A DNA stretch of 64,000 nucleotides from JAEZAF01 sp964395665. Its GTDB lineage: Bacteria; Chloroflexota; Anaerolineae; Aggregatilineales; Phototrophicaceae. The stretch is from NCBI GenBank assembly GCA_964395665.1, contig CAYNDH010000005.1:3676-67675 (forward strand), read 5' to 3'. Under the pieces are notes generated by a model. It searched no databases. It was not told the origin of the DNA and was given only the letters and a program-made list of their open reading frames with translations. This document shows positions 29,026 through 38,171 of this stretch, piece after piece (position 1 is the first letter of the stretch; the number at the start of each line of letters is the position of its first letter). A program made the translations under genes and the position numbers.

Positions 29026-29778
29026 ATGTCTGGGCATAGTAAATGGTCCACCATCAAACGCAAAAAAGGCGCAGAAGATGCGAAACGCGGCAAAATCTTC
29101 ACACGCCTTGCCCGCGATATCATGATCGCGGCACGTGAAGGTGGCAGTGACGAAAATTCAAACGCCAAGCTGAAGCTGGCCGTTATCAAGGCCAAAGCCG
29201 AGAATATGCCGAAGGAAAACATCGAGCGCGCCATCAAGAAAGGCACCGGCGAACTCGAAGGCGGTCAGATGGAAGAGCTGACCTACGAAGGCTATGGCAC
29301 CGATGGCATCGCCTTTCTGGTCGATGTCCTCACCGACAACAAGAACCGCACCCTTGCCGATGTCAAGCGCATCTTCAATCGCGGCGGCGGCAGTCTGGCG
29401 TCGGCGGGTTCGGTGGCATGGCAGTTCGAGCAGAAGGGACAGATCACGCTGGACGGGTCTGGACTGGATTTCGACGAAGTGTTCATGACCGCCGCTGAAG
29501 CAGGGGCCGATGATGTCGCCGATGAAGACGGGACGATTGTCGTCTATACCCCACGCGAAAAACTGCGGGCGGTGGAGCAGGTGCTGGCCGATGCGGGATA
29601 CAGGATCAGTGAAGCCGAGCTTTACTGGGAGCCGCAGAACGAGAGTGAACTGTCCCCGGATCGTGCGCTCGCCAATATGAAAATCGCAGAGCAGCTTGAA
29701 GAGCTGGATGATGTCCAGAGTGTTGCTTCGAATCTGCTCATCACCGACGCGGTCGCTGCTGCATTTGAGACCGCTTAA
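29026..29778 (+). CDS. yebC: YebC/PmpR family regulator
   Basis: 250 residues, full length, with the conserved opening MSGHSKWSTIKRKKG and the AEDGTIVVYT-like core. YebC proteins act as transcriptional regulators or as translation factors for proline-rich stretches. It sits immediately before ruvC, the order seen in many bacteria, with its stop codon overlapping the ruvC ATG by 1 bp. Confidence 0.95.
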   Translation: MSGHSKWSTIKRKKGAEDAKRGKIFTRLARDIMIAAREGGSDENSNAKLKLAVIKAKAENMPKENIERAIKKGTGELEGGQMEELTYEGYGTDGIAFLVDVLTDNKNRTLADVKRIFNRGGGSLASAGSVAWQFEQKGQITLDGSGLDFDEVFMTAAEAGADDVADEDGTIVVYTPREKLRAVEQVLADAGYRISEAELYWEPQNESELSPDRALANMKIAEQLEELDDVQSVASNLLITDAVAAAFETA

Positions 29779-30266
29779 TGCTCACGTTGGGCATTGACCC
29801 GGGAACCGCGACCATCGGTTACGGCGTCGTCAGAGAGCTGAACGATGGATCGCTTGAAACCGTCGCCTACAGCGTCATTCGCACCACCCCTGATACCGCA
29901 ATGCCAGATCGTCTGAATATCATCTTTGAAGGTATTCAGGCGATTGTCCGCGAATATCAGCCTGATCGCGCCGCGGTCGAAGAACTGTTTTTCGCCAAGA
30001 ATGTCTCAACCGCCATCACCGTCGCGCAGGGCCGTGGTGTGATTTTGCTTGCGCTGGCACAGGCTGGCCTGCCAATCAGCGAATACAAGCCTCACATGGT
30101 CAAACAGGCCATCTCCGGTTATGGGAATGCCAAAAAGCCGCAGATGCAGGAAATGGTACGGATTCTGCTCGGCCTTGAAGAGATCCCGAAACCGGATGAC
30201 GCCGCCGATGCACTGGCGCTTGCCATTACCGATATCCACACCCAACGCTACAATAGCTGGGAATAG
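29778..30266 (+). CDS. ruvC: Holliday junction resolvase RuvC
   Basis: 162 residues. The catalytic acidic residues are in place: Asp7 in GIDPGT, Glu near 68 in VEELFF, and the C-terminal DDAADALA pair. It cuts Holliday junctions symmetrically, directed by RuvAB. Overlaps yebC by one base and precedes ruvA by 6 bp. Confidence 0.96.
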   Translation: MLTLGIDPGTATIGYGVVRELNDGSLETVAYSVIRTTPDTAMPDRLNIIFEGIQAIVREYQPDRAAVEELFFAKNVSTAITVAQGRGVILLALAQAGLPISEYKPHMVKQAISGYGNAKKPQMQEMVRILLGLEEIPKPDDAADALALAITDIHTQRYNSWE

Positions 30267-30272
30267 CAACTG

Positions 30273-30842
30273 ATGATTGCCAGTCTCGAAGGTACTATCA
30301 CCGCTGAACACAGCGATTATCTGATTATGGTCGTCAATGGCATCGGCTATAAGATCTTTGCTCCGCAGAGTGCCATGCATGGCGTCGGTTCCACCACCAC
30401 CCTGCATACCAGTCTGGTCGTCCGTGAGGATTCACTGACGCTGTTCGGATTCGCGAATATTGTGGATCGGGATATGTTCGAGATGCTGCTGCTGATCAGC
30501 GGTGTCGGCCCCAAAGTCGCGCTTGCGATTCTGAACACGCTCAGTGTGGATAACCTGCGTAACGCCGTTGTCGCAGATCGTCCCGAGATCCTGACCCGTG
30601 TACCGGGAATCGGTAAGAAGACGGCTCAGAAGATCCTGTTTGAACTGAAGGATCGCCTGCCAAAAGGTCTGGATGCGGCGCCAGCATCGGTCTTCGATGA
30701 TGTGAACAGTGATGTGATCGATACGCTGGTCGCGTTAGGGTACAGTGTGGTGGAAGCGCAGATGGCGGTTCAGGCAATGCCGTCAGATGCACCTGCGGAT
30801 GTCGAAGAACGGGTGCGGCTTGCCCTTCAGTACTTCGCCTGA
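30273..30842 (+). CDS. ruvA: Holliday junction DNA helicase subunit RuvA
   Basis: 189 residues. Domain I OB fold at the N-terminus, two helix-hairpin-helix motifs (SGVGPK and VPGIGKKTA) and a C-terminal RuvB-binding domain. It binds four-way junctions and recruits RuvB. ruvB is not in this window. Confidence 0.96.
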   Translation: MIASLEGTITAEHSDYLIMVVNGIGYKIFAPQSAMHGVGSTTTLHTSLVVREDSLTLFGFANIVDRDMFEMLLLISGVGPKVALAILNTLSVDNLRNAVVADRPEILTRVPGIGKKTAQKILFELKDRLPKGLDAAPASVFDDVNSDVIDTLVALGYSVVEAQMAVQAMPSDAPADVEERVRLALQYFA

Positions 30843-30906
30843 CGCCGTGCCCGATCTGGCGCGTGAATGGCGCAATAAGTGCGCGATGATTTGAAAAGGA
30901 TGATGA

Positions 30907-31266
30907 GTGCGAACACCAGACGGCAGAGAATGCCGCTATTATTACGCAGACTTTAACCGTGGGCGCAATGTGCAGGAATGCCGCCTGGCTAAAGTCAACC
31001 CGGAATCGATGCGCTGGCGGCCACAGGACTGCACCCGCTGCCCGGTGCCGGAGATCCTCAATGCAAATGCTTCCGCTAATCTGGAACTGAAGCTGACGAT
31101 CAAGCCGCGCTTTCTGGGACTGGGAAGAGAGAATGAGGTCACCGCATGGTGCCTGAAACACAAGGTCCCGATTGAAGACCCGTTCATCGGCTGCCCCCAG
31201 TGTAACGATGAACGGCCCGGACTGGACCTGTTCAGAAATGCGCTGGAAGACATCGATAATGATTAA
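30907..31266 (+). CDS. Cysteine-rich protein, putative zinc binder
   Basis: 119 residues from a GTG with AAGGA upstream. Seven cysteines (9, 25, 42, 45, 82, 96, 99) include two CxxC pairs, consistent with a zinc-ribbon-like fold; this is inferred from spacing only. No family recognised. It follows ruvA by 64 bp and overlaps the next gene by 8 bp, so it belongs to the yebC-ruvCA run. Confidence 0.65.
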   Translation: MRTPDGRECRYYYADFNRGRNVQECRLAKVNPESMRWRPQDCTRCPVPEILNANASANLELKLTIKPRFLGLGRENEVTAWCLKHKVPIEDPFIGCPQCNDERPGLDLFRNALEDIDND

Positions 31267-32398
31267 AGCGGTACTGCTTGACCTTGATGACACTCTGCTC
31301 CACAATCCGAATCAGGGCTTTGTACCCGCTTATATGCATCTGATCGATCGTTATTTCAAGCAGCACTTCGGCAGCCCTGTCTCAAATGCACTGCTTCAGG
31401 GCGTCCGGACATTGAGCAAGCCGCGTGATATGCGGCATTCCAATCTGGCTGTGATGCTGGAGCGGTTAGGCGCGGCGGCTCGTCTGGACGAAGCACAGCT
31501 TCTGGACGCCGTTGAGGACTTTTATCTTCATCATTATCCAGAGCTTCAGGCCTGCACCAGCCCGGTCGGATTTGCGCCGGAGCTGGTCACAGCCCTGCGT
31601 GAGCGTGGCTACCGGCTCGTGATCGCGACCAATCCGTTGTATCCTGCCGCCGCCATCCACCAGCGTCTGAAGTGGGCAGGGCTGCCCGATGCTGCCAACG
31701 ATTATGCGCTGATCACCACAGCGGATAATACCCATTTTGCCAAGCCTGATCCCGCCTATTATGCCGAAATCATCGGACGGCTGGGTATCGAACCGGACGA
31801 AGCGCTGATGATCGGTGACAGCGAAAAGAATGACATCCGCCCTGCCGCCCAGATCGGCATACGGACGATTCACGTCCTGCCGGGTGAACTCCAGAGCGTC
31901 TATCAGCAAATTGACCGCTTCGAGGATCTGACAGCGCCGGTTGTCGGCCCTGACGGTGTGATTTCCCAGCTTCAGGGCAATACCGGCGCATTATCTGGCC
32001 TGCTGGAAACGCTGCTGCCTTCTTACTGGGATCAGCATCCTGTTCCGGGTGAATGGTCTCCGCTGGAGATTCTATGCCACCTTGTCGAGCGTGAACAGGA
32101 TGTACATCTGGCGCGCATCCGGCGTATTGCGGCGGAACATAATCCATTCATCGTTGATCCGGGACCGGGCCAGCCCCTGCGCTGTGCTGAAACCGGTGAT
32201 CAGGCCGTGGCAGATTTCATCAGGCTGCGTCAGCAGACCATCACGTTTCTGCAAGGTCTGGCCGAAGACGTCTGGCAGCGGCCTGCACGTCACAGCATCT
32301 TCGGGCCGACCACCCTGTTTGAAATGGCGATGTTCACCGCGCAGCACGACCGCCTGCATCTGCACCAGTTATGCCAGACCATTGGGAAGTGTCAATAA
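31259..32398 (+). CDS. HAD hydrolase - DinB domain fusion
   Basis: 379 residues from ATG 31259. The N-terminal ~215 residues are a HAD-superfamily phosphatase: DLDDT nucleophile (Asp8, Asp10), IATNP motif II, and GDSEKND motif IV. The C-terminal part (about 235-375) resembles a DinB four-helix domain, with the WSPLEILCHLVERE helix and HDRLHLHQL providing likely metal-binding histidines. Both families include small-molecule enzymes; the combined activity is unknown. An inverted repeat overlaps the stop codon. Confidence 0.8.
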   Translation: MIKAVLLDLDDTLLHNPNQGFVPAYMHLIDRYFKQHFGSPVSNALLQGVRTLSKPRDMRHSNLAVMLERLGAAARLDEAQLLDAVEDFYLHHYPELQACTSPVGFAPELVTALRERGYRLVIATNPLYPAAAIHQRLKWAGLPDAANDYALITTADNTHFAKPDPAYYAEIIGRLGIEPDEALMIGDSEKNDIRPAAQIGIRTIHVLPGELQSVYQQIDRFEDLTAPVVGPDGVISQLQGNTGALSGLLETLLPSYWDQHPVPGEWSPLEILCHLVEREQDVHLARIRRIAAEHNPFIVDPGPGQPLRCAETGDQAVADFIRLRQQTITFLQGLAEDVWQRPARHSIFGPTTLFEMAMFTAQHDRLHLHQLCQTIGKCQ

Positions 32399-32412
32399 AA
32401 CCTTTGACACTT
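32387..32412. repeat. Inverted repeat across the HAD-DinB stop codon
   Basis: AAGTGTCAA / TTGACACTT, perfect 9-bp arms with an 8-bp spacer; the TAA stop lies at the loop. It may be a weak terminator or an operator for the kinase gene downstream. Confidence 0.5.
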
Positions 32413-32503
32413 TATGCTAAGATAGTAGAGGCTCAGATCGTTCTGACGCTTTGTTCGTCCTGTCCGTCTGGTATATCCGGTATATTCAGCACATTTCAGG
32501 TTA

Positions 32504-33658
32504 ATGGCTACTTCAAGCGCTGAAACAACCATACATCGCGTGCTGATGCTTGAACCTCTCGACGTGAATCGCAAAGCGTTCGAGAACTGGCGTTATGAGG
32601 TCGTCTGTCTTCCCTGTGACGATGCTGATGCCTTCAGCCTGCTGGACGCACAGCCAGACGCGATTCTGGCCGACTTCTCATCAGTGACGACGGTTCTGTT
32701 TGAATCCGTGCGTACGCATGCCCCATACCCAAAAGGGCCGCTGCTGGTCTTTGTCACCTCGCATGAAACCACCAGTTCTGTGGCAGACATCTGCGTTACA
32801 CCCCAGAATATCGAACTGGTGCTGGCACCGCTGCTCCATGTCAGAGAAGAGGCGCACCGCCTGCATGAAAGCAATCAGGCGCTGCTGACATCTAACCACG
32901 AACTGAAACTCGAACTCCATCGCGAACGCCTGCTGCGGAACGCTTCCGAAGTGCTGAAGAATATGATCGTGCGTAACGTCTCGCACGAGCTGCGCACGCC
33001 CCTGCTTCAGATCAAGACCGCTGTTGCACTGATGGCCGAAACCCTGCCCCTGCTCAGTCACGATGAAGAGGATAAAACCAATCAGACTGCAACGCTGGTC
33101 GAACTGGCAACCGGCGCGACAACCCGTCTCGAAACCCATGTGCGTAATATCACGATGCTCGGCGAGAGTATCGATCCCAAAATCGGGCCGATGATCCTGC
33201 GCGATGCCGCCGAAGCCGCACGACGCAATCTCTTCCGCCTGTGGGAATTTCGTGATCAGGTTGATCGCATCGAGTTTCAGGTGCCATCGAACCTGCCGCC
33301 GGTCCTTGGAGATAAAACCGGCATCAGCACCGTGCTTCAGCTTCTGCTGGATAACGCGCTCAAGTTCAGTACTCGTGAAGTGATCCTCAGCGCCCATGTC
33401 TCGGAAAGTTCGAATACCGTGCTGGTACGGGTCCGGGATTTTGGCATCGGTATCGCGCCAGATGAGCTGGACAAGATCTTCGACACATTTTATCAGGTCG
33501 ATGGCTCTGATACCCGAAGTTATGGCGGCGCAGGCGTTGGGCTGGCGCTCGTCCGCATCATCCTCGCCCGGCACAATATCCAGATCCGTGTGGAGAGTGA
33601 AAAGGACATCGGCAGCAGCTTCTGCTTCCGTATGCCCATCATGTTAGAACGTGTTTGA
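32504..33658 (+). CDS. Histidine kinase with degenerate receiver-like N-terminus
   Basis: 384 residues, no membrane segment. The first ~115 residues have the length and alternating pattern of a receiver domain, but the acidic pocket and invariant lysine are missing. A short coiled coil follows, then HisKA with His161 in VSHELRTP and an HATPase domain with LLDNALKF, DFGIGI and GAGVGLAL. The output partner is not adjacent. The N-terminal domain may be a pseudo-receiver that binds a partner. Confidence 0.82.
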   Translation: MATSSAETTIHRVLMLEPLDVNRKAFENWRYEVVCLPCDDADAFSLLDAQPDAILADFSSVTTVLFESVRTHAPYPKGPLLVFVTSHETTSSVADICVTPQNIELVLAPLLHVREEAHRLHESNQALLTSNHELKLELHRERLLRNASEVLKNMIVRNVSHELRTPLLQIKTAVALMAETLPLLSHDEEDKTNQTATLVELATGATTRLETHVRNITMLGESIDPKIGPMILRDAAEAARRNLFRLWEFRDQVDRIEFQVPSNLPPVLGDKTGISTVLQLLLDNALKFSTREVILSAHVSESSNTVLVRVRDFGIGIAPDELDKIFDTFYQVDGSDTRSYGGAGVGLALVRIILARHNIQIRVESEKDIGSSFCFRMPIMLERV

Positions 33659-34050
33659 ATATTCAGAAAACGATTCTGAAATTTATGGAAACACCGGACA
33701 ATGCCTGCATTGTCCCTACAAAAGATGCTGAACGTAGGGACAGGGCCGCATTGCTTGCAATGGCGCCCTGTCCGCGCCGGAATCCAATTTCCAAACAGGT
33801 TCTAATAGCACCGTACAGTATCAGATGAATAATTCTTTAAAATATTGGCCGCCAGGCCGTTCAGTCGTATGGAAACTGTCAGGCCATTTGCATAGCCGTC
33901 CGTATCCAGTAAAGTGGACTTTTCACGGCTCAGAACGTCTGTTAGTTCTGGTTAGACTGTGTAAGAATGTGTTACAGTTGACGCACAGGACAGTAACACA
34001 GGCAGGCTTACCCGTTTTTTAATAATCCTGTGAGCATGACAAGACCTTTG
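33659..34050 (+). other. Intergenic region with REP-like palindromes
   Basis: About 390 bp without a convincing gene. It holds two palindromes: GGACAATGC/GCATTGTCC (33696-33715) and a larger one whose outer arms are GGACAGGGC/GCCCTGTCC (33738-33773) with an inner CATTGC/GCAATG stem. A 65-codon frame further on has no protein-like features. Confidence 0.6.
33696..33773. repeat. REP-like palindromic pair
   Basis: Two adjacent GC-rich palindromes, both flanked by GTAGGGACA/TGTCCCTAC-type ends, the form of dispersed extragenic palindromes. Part of the sequence GGACA/TGTCC is shared by both. Confidence 0.6.
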
Positions 34051-34079
34051 TTGACCCTTGTTTTTGGGTGATGTATAAT
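34051..34079 (+). promoter_or_regulatory. Consensus promoter of the polyprenyl synthase
   Basis: TTGACC (34051-34056), 17-bp spacer, TATAAT (34074-34079). It predicts a start near 34086, which favours the ATG at 34140 over the one at 34098. Confidence 0.8.
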
Positions 34080-34139
34080 ACTTTTAGTTAGTTCTAAATG
34101 TCACAAACGTTGGTGGCGGGACTGGTAGGGACAATACAT

Positions 34140-35108
34140 ATGGCGATCAAAGATGCGGCGCAGTACGAAGTGAACACCGCTCATTCGGAAGAAATAACCA
34201 TCGACCAGTTTATCGAGCTGGGCCTTCATGAGGTTGAAGCGCTGATGCATCGCGTCGTCGAGACCGATGTACCAGTACTGCGTGAGGCCAGTCATCATAT
34301 TCTGGCGGCGGGTGGCAAGCGCATCCGCCCCCGTCTGATGCTCGCAAGTTATGCGGCATGCGGCGGACAGGATTATCATCGTGTCGCGGCCCCTGCTTCT
34401 GCCCTTGAACTGGTTCACACGGCCAGCGTCGTCCACGATGACATCAATGATCATGGTGTGCTGCGGCGCGGTCGCCCTTCGGTTAACGCAGTGTGGGGGC
34501 GCACCTTCGCCCTGCTGACCGGTGACTTCCTGTTCACCAAGGTCTATGAACTGATGGCCCCCTACAAGGATCTGAATATCATCCTTGCTGATGCCACCGT
34601 CGCACTGGTGGAAGGTGAAACCCTTCAGGCCAGCGCTGTGAAAGATAACAACCTCTCGCGTAAAACCTATATGGACATCATCGCCCGCAAGACCGCCGCC
34701 CTCTTTCAGGCCGGTGGTGTGTTGGGCGCACGCTTAGCCAATGCCACCGAACAGCAGGTTGAAGTTCTCGGCAAGTTCGGCTTCAACATCGGCCTCGCTT
34801 TCCAGATCGTCGATGACATCCTTGATCTGGTCGGGGACAGCGCAACCATTGGCAAAGGCGCCGGTCTTGACCGTGAACAGGGCAAGGGGCTTTCCGCCGC
34901 CTATGCTACCGAACACGAAGCCCCTGTCGAAACTACATTTGACATCATCCAGCGCAAACTGCTGGAAGGTGATGCCGTCGAAGAAGGCCGCGCACAGGCG
35001 CACAATCTGGTGGAGATGGCGATTGCCGGGCTGGACATCCTGCCGGATAATCCCGGTAAGCAGGCCCTGATCGAACTCGCACGTTCCACTGTCGAGCGTG
35101 CCTATTAG
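34140..35108 (+). CDS. Polyprenyl diphosphate synthase
   Basis: 322 residues. First aspartate-rich motif DDIND (100-104) and second DDILD (225-229), with the GGKRIRPRL substrate-binding segment. It is a trans-isoprenyl diphosphate synthase making a medium- or long-chain product, perhaps for quinone side chains. I chose ATG 34140 because TAGGGA lies 8 bp upstream and the strong promoter leaves only ~12 nt before ATG 34098. Confidence 0.92.
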   Translation: MAIKDAAQYEVNTAHSEEITIDQFIELGLHEVEALMHRVVETDVPVLREASHHILAAGGKRIRPRLMLASYAACGGQDYHRVAAPASALELVHTASVVHDDINDHGVLRRGRPSVNAVWGRTFALLTGDFLFTKVYELMAPYKDLNIILADATVALVEGETLQASAVKDNNLSRKTYMDIIARKTAALFQAGGVLGARLANATEQQVEVLGKFGFNIGLAFQIVDDILDLVGDSATIGKGAGLDREQGKGLSAAYATEHEAPVETTFDIIQRKLLEGDAVEEGRAQAHNLVEMAIAGLDILPDNPGKQALIELARSTVERAY

Positions 35109-35129
35109 CCACTGCCGATCTGAAATTTC

Positions 35130-35159
35130 AAAATCCGGTTCACTGTGAGCCGGATTTTT
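35130..35159 (+). terminator. Intrinsic terminator
   Basis: Stem AAAATCCGGTTCA / TGAGCCGGATTTTT with T-tract, 22 bp after the polyprenyl synthase. Confidence 0.9.
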
Positions 35160-35244
35160 GTTTTCTTGTGCATTCCGGCTTGACGGTGGTAGTATCGACG
35201 CCGACCGCCTCTCTGAAACTTCACCAGCCGGAGAACACAATCCC

Positions 35245-36969
35245 ATGAGCCTGAATGTACTGACCATCGCTGAAATCCGGGCCGCTGAAGAGACCGCCAA
35301 CGCAGCCGGTTACGCCTATGAGCAGATGATGGAAGATGCAGGGATCGCTGCCGCCGAGCGTGCAATCATCCTGCTCGAAGGGTTCAGCCAGCCGAAGATC
35401 ACGGTGCTGGTCGGTTCAGGTAATAACGGCGGTGATGGACTGGTCGCAGGGCGTGTGATCGCCGAACAGATCCCTGATGCACAGGTGCGCTTTTATCTGC
35501 TTAGCCGCCGCGATGAGGCACAGGACCCGGTTTTCGCCAAAGCGCACACCGCCGGACTCTTCATGGCGTACACTGAAGACGATCGCGATCACCGGGTACT
35601 GCGTAATATGGTCGCCAGTTCTGATCTGATCATCGATGCCCTGCTGGGAATCGGTGTCAAACTACCGCTGAAACAGCCGGTGCAGCGCATCCTGCGGAGT
35701 GCGCGTCAGGCGGTAGAAGAACGCCGCCGCGCATCACGATTACGGGCACGCACGGTCGATCCTACCCGCTCTGGTCAGATCGAATATCCCCCACGTCAGG
35801 TGATCCTTGCCATCGACTGTCCGAGCGGCCTGAACTGTGATACCGGCGAACTTGACGACACCACGCTACATGCCGATGAGACGATCACCTTTATCGCGGC
35901 CAAACCCGGCCTGCTGACCTTCCCCGGTGCGGCGGCTGTCGGAAAACTGCACATCGCCCCGCTGGAGATGCCAGAAGGTTTTACCTTGCCCGCTTCAGGA
36001 CTGCATCTGCTGGATCACGCCGCCGTCACTGCCCTGCTTCCACCGCGTGCCGCTGACAGTCACAAAGGGACGTTTGGCAAGGTGATGGTCATCGCTGGTT
36101 CCGGCAATTACGCCGGTGCAGCACTGCTGTGCGGACGTGCAGCCTATCGCAGCGGGGCCGGGCTGGTGACAGTCGGTGTCCCTGCACCGCTGGCGGGCGC
36201 ACTGGCCGGTCATCTGCTGGAAGCCACATGGCTGCTGCTGGCGCATGATATGGGGGCATTGAGCGCCGACGCCGCTGAAACAATCCGGCGTGAAATCGAC
36301 GGCTATAAATCGCTGCTGATCGGTCCGGGTTTGGGACAGGAACAGACCACGCTCGAACTGCTGAAACGGCTTTTCACCCGTAAAGCGGGAAAATCAAAGC
36401 GGGATATTGGCTTTGGCCTGCCCGCAGCCGCATCAGGCGACACAGGCGAGCATGATACAGCATTCGAGCTGCCGCCCACCGTGATTGATGCTGACGGGCT
36501 GAATCTGCTTTCGAAAATTGAGGAGTGGTGGAAGTTGCTGCCTGTTGAAACCGTGCTGACACCGCATCCGGCGGAGATGGGCCGATTGAGTCAGGTTTCG
36601 ACGGAAGAAGTACAGACACAGCGGCTGGATCTGGCCCGGTCTAAAGCTGCGGAGTGGAACGTCGTGCTGGTCCTGAAAGGGGCCATGACCATCATCGCCG
36701 CACCGGATGGCAGAATCGCCCTGTCGCCCTTCAAGACGGACGCGCTGGCAACCGCTGGCACAGGGGATGTGCTGGCCGGCCTGATTGCCGGGATGCTGGC
36801 GCAGGGCTTAAACACCTTCGACGCAGCACAGGCCGCCGTTTATGTCCACGGGCTGGCCGGTATCAAGGCGGCTGAATATTTCGGCAGCAAACACCACCCC
36901 AGCGGGCGGAGCGTCCTTGCCGGTGATGTGCTGGATCAGATTTCAGAAGCATTCCGTGATTTCGTGTAA
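35245..36969 (+). CDS. nnrD: Bifunctional NAD(P)HX epimerase / dehydratase
   Basis: 574 residues from ATG 35245. The N-terminal YjeF_N epimerase domain (about 1-215) has GSGNNGGDGLV and the CPSGLN loop. The C-terminal ribokinase-fold dehydratase (about 250-570) has AGSGNYAGA and the ATAGTGDVLAG motif. Together they repair hydrated NADH and NADPH. An inserted stretch near residues 155-175 (RRRASRLRARTVDP) is an extra basic loop within the epimerase domain. Confidence 0.95.
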   Translation: MSLNVLTIAEIRAAEETANAAGYAYEQMMEDAGIAAAERAIILLEGFSQPKITVLVGSGNNGGDGLVAGRVIAEQIPDAQVRFYLLSRRDEAQDPVFAKAHTAGLFMAYTEDDRDHRVLRNMVASSDLIIDALLGIGVKLPLKQPVQRILRSARQAVEERRRASRLRARTVDPTRSGQIEYPPRQVILAIDCPSGLNCDTGELDDTTLHADETITFIAAKPGLLTFPGAAAVGKLHIAPLEMPEGFTLPASGLHLLDHAAVTALLPPRAADSHKGTFGKVMVIAGSGNYAGAALLCGRAAYRSGAGLVTVGVPAPLAGALAGHLLEATWLLLAHDMGALSADAAETIRREIDGYKSLLIGPGLGQEQTTLELLKRLFTRKAGKSKRDIGFGLPAAASGDTGEHDTAFELPPTVIDADGLNLLSKIEEWWKLLPVETVLTPHPAEMGRLSQVSTEEVQTQRLDLARSKAAEWNVVLVLKGAMTIIAAPDGRIALSPFKTDALATAGTGDVLAGLIAGMLAQGLNTFDAAQAAVYVHGLAGIKAAEYFGSKHHPSGRSVLAGDVLDQISEAFRDFV

Positions 36970-37003
36970 ATGGTGATCGCTGGTAGCGCTGTCATCTCGC
37001 CCG

Positions 37004-37276
37004 TTAGATCGCTGGCGGCTGACCAAGCTCCGCCAGACGCCGCCGCGCCGCCGCTTTTCCCTCTTCGATCCCTTCCTGCACTGGATCGGACGGTCCTAAG
37101 GTACTCAGTTTGGCCTGCACGCCGCTGGCGACCTGATTGACTGTATCAACCGGGCGAAAACGCGGCCCGCGCACCAGCGACAGCACACCGCCGGCCACCA
37201 GTCCCCAGAAAAATCCGGCCAACACCGTGCCTTCGCGCAACTGCTGTTTTCTAGTCTGCTTTATTGACCGCTTCAT
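37004..37276 (-). CDS. Small YtxH-like membrane protein
   Basis: 90 residues: basic N-terminus, one glycine-rich membrane segment (about 17-36), then a charged helical tail, the layout of YtxH-type proteins. Stops 4 bp after the neighbouring gene's end; last of three clustered minus-strand membrane genes. Confidence 0.6.
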   Translation of the reverse strand: MKRSIKQTRKQQLREGTVLAGFFWGLVAGGVLSLVRGPRFRPVDTVNQVASGVQAKLSTLGPSDPVQEGIEEGKAAARRRLAELGQPPAI

Positions 37277-37279
37277 GGT

Positions 37280-37753
37280 TTACTGATCCTTCGTAGACCG
37301 GCGGACGGCACGGCGGATGCCACCCAACTCACGCAAAAATACCGATGCCCCCGCAGTGAATCCCCCAAATTTGACCAGCGGCGTCGCGACACTCTCGCTG
37401 ACGAACTGTGCCGATCCCTTCACGGTTTTCAGCGTATCCTGTAGATTGTTCAGCGCCGGTTTGATTTCGTTTTGCAGCAGGTTGGCAAGGTTGGCAACCT
37501 GAATCACCAGCACCACCAGCGCTAACGCAATCAGAATGCCCTGAAGCATCAGAATGATGATAAAGACATCACGCACCATGCTGAAGAATTCGGCTGCCCC
37601 CTGCACATCGGTGATCGCAAACACGAAGCTCACGATGAACAGCAGGACAATCACACCGATGACCGCACCGCCAGCAATCATGGCATAGCGGGTAAATGGC
37701 AGACCCTTCTTTTCTTCGGCTGCCGGTGGTTGATAGGTCTCGACTTCAGACAT
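37280..37753 (-). CDS. Membrane protein, DUF948-like layout
   Basis: 157 residues. Two hydrophobic segments (about 23-47 and 60-88) precede an amphipathic helix that could form a coiled coil (about 92-120) and a basic C-terminus. The layout resembles DUF948 proteins, but the match is not secure. Confidence 0.55.
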   Translation of the reverse strand: MSEVETYQPPAAEEKKGLPFTRYAMIAGGAVIGVIVLLFIVSFVFAITDVQGAAEFFSMVRDVFIIILMLQGILIALALVVLVIQVANLANLLQNEIKPALNNLQDTLKTVKGSAQFVSESVATPLVKFGGFTAGASVFLRELGGIRRAVRRSTKDQ

Positions 37754-37756
37754 GCA

Positions 37757-38041
37757 TCATCCTTTACGGTTGCTTCTGCGCCGCACGCGCTTTGAAGTCA
37801 TGACGCGTGCGATCATCAAGGCCACGAATGCTCCAACAAGTGCTGTCAGCAAATGCAGAGCGCCAACTTTAAAATAATCGACATCAAATAACGCGCCCAT
37901 TACATGACCAATCGCGAACCCTAACCAGCCTGAAAGCAGGAAAAGTGCGAGTCGTCGGGCATCGCCCCCAAACACCAGGTGGAAGCCGGAAGCGATAAAG
38001 GTTGACAAAATAAAACCGAAAACAAAACTGGGACTAGGCAT
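37757..38041 (-). CDS. Small three-helix membrane protein
   Basis: 94 residues with three hydrophobic segments (about 5-22, 30-51 and 58-80) and a basic tail. First of the three-gene minus-strand cluster, with 3-bp gaps, so a single transcript is expected. Function unknown. Confidence 0.6.
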   Translation of the reverse strand: MPSPSFVFGFILSTFIASGFHLVFGGDARRLALFLLSGWLGFAIGHVMGALFDVDYFKVGALHLLTALVGAFVALMIARVMTSKRVRRRSNRKG

Positions 38042-38113
38042 GTTTGGCCGTAAATCGAATAGATGCTACAATGAAAGGGTTAGTGTAACATAAATGCACC
38101 CTATGAACATCGC

Positions 38114-38171
38114 TTAGCTTGCCTGGTTGCTTGCTAGCCTACTTGCCTGCTTACCTGCGTACTTGCTTACT
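38114..38171. repeat. Degenerate 12-bp repeats before the SRPBCC gene
   Basis: About five imperfect units of the type GCTTGCCTGGTT run directly into the ATG at 38172. They contain several in-frame TTG codons. Confidence 0.65.

Noticed and set aside
33825..34022. Possible 65-residue gene before the polyprenyl synthase
   Set aside because: No ribosome site, no family resemblance, and it ends in the promoter region of the next gene.
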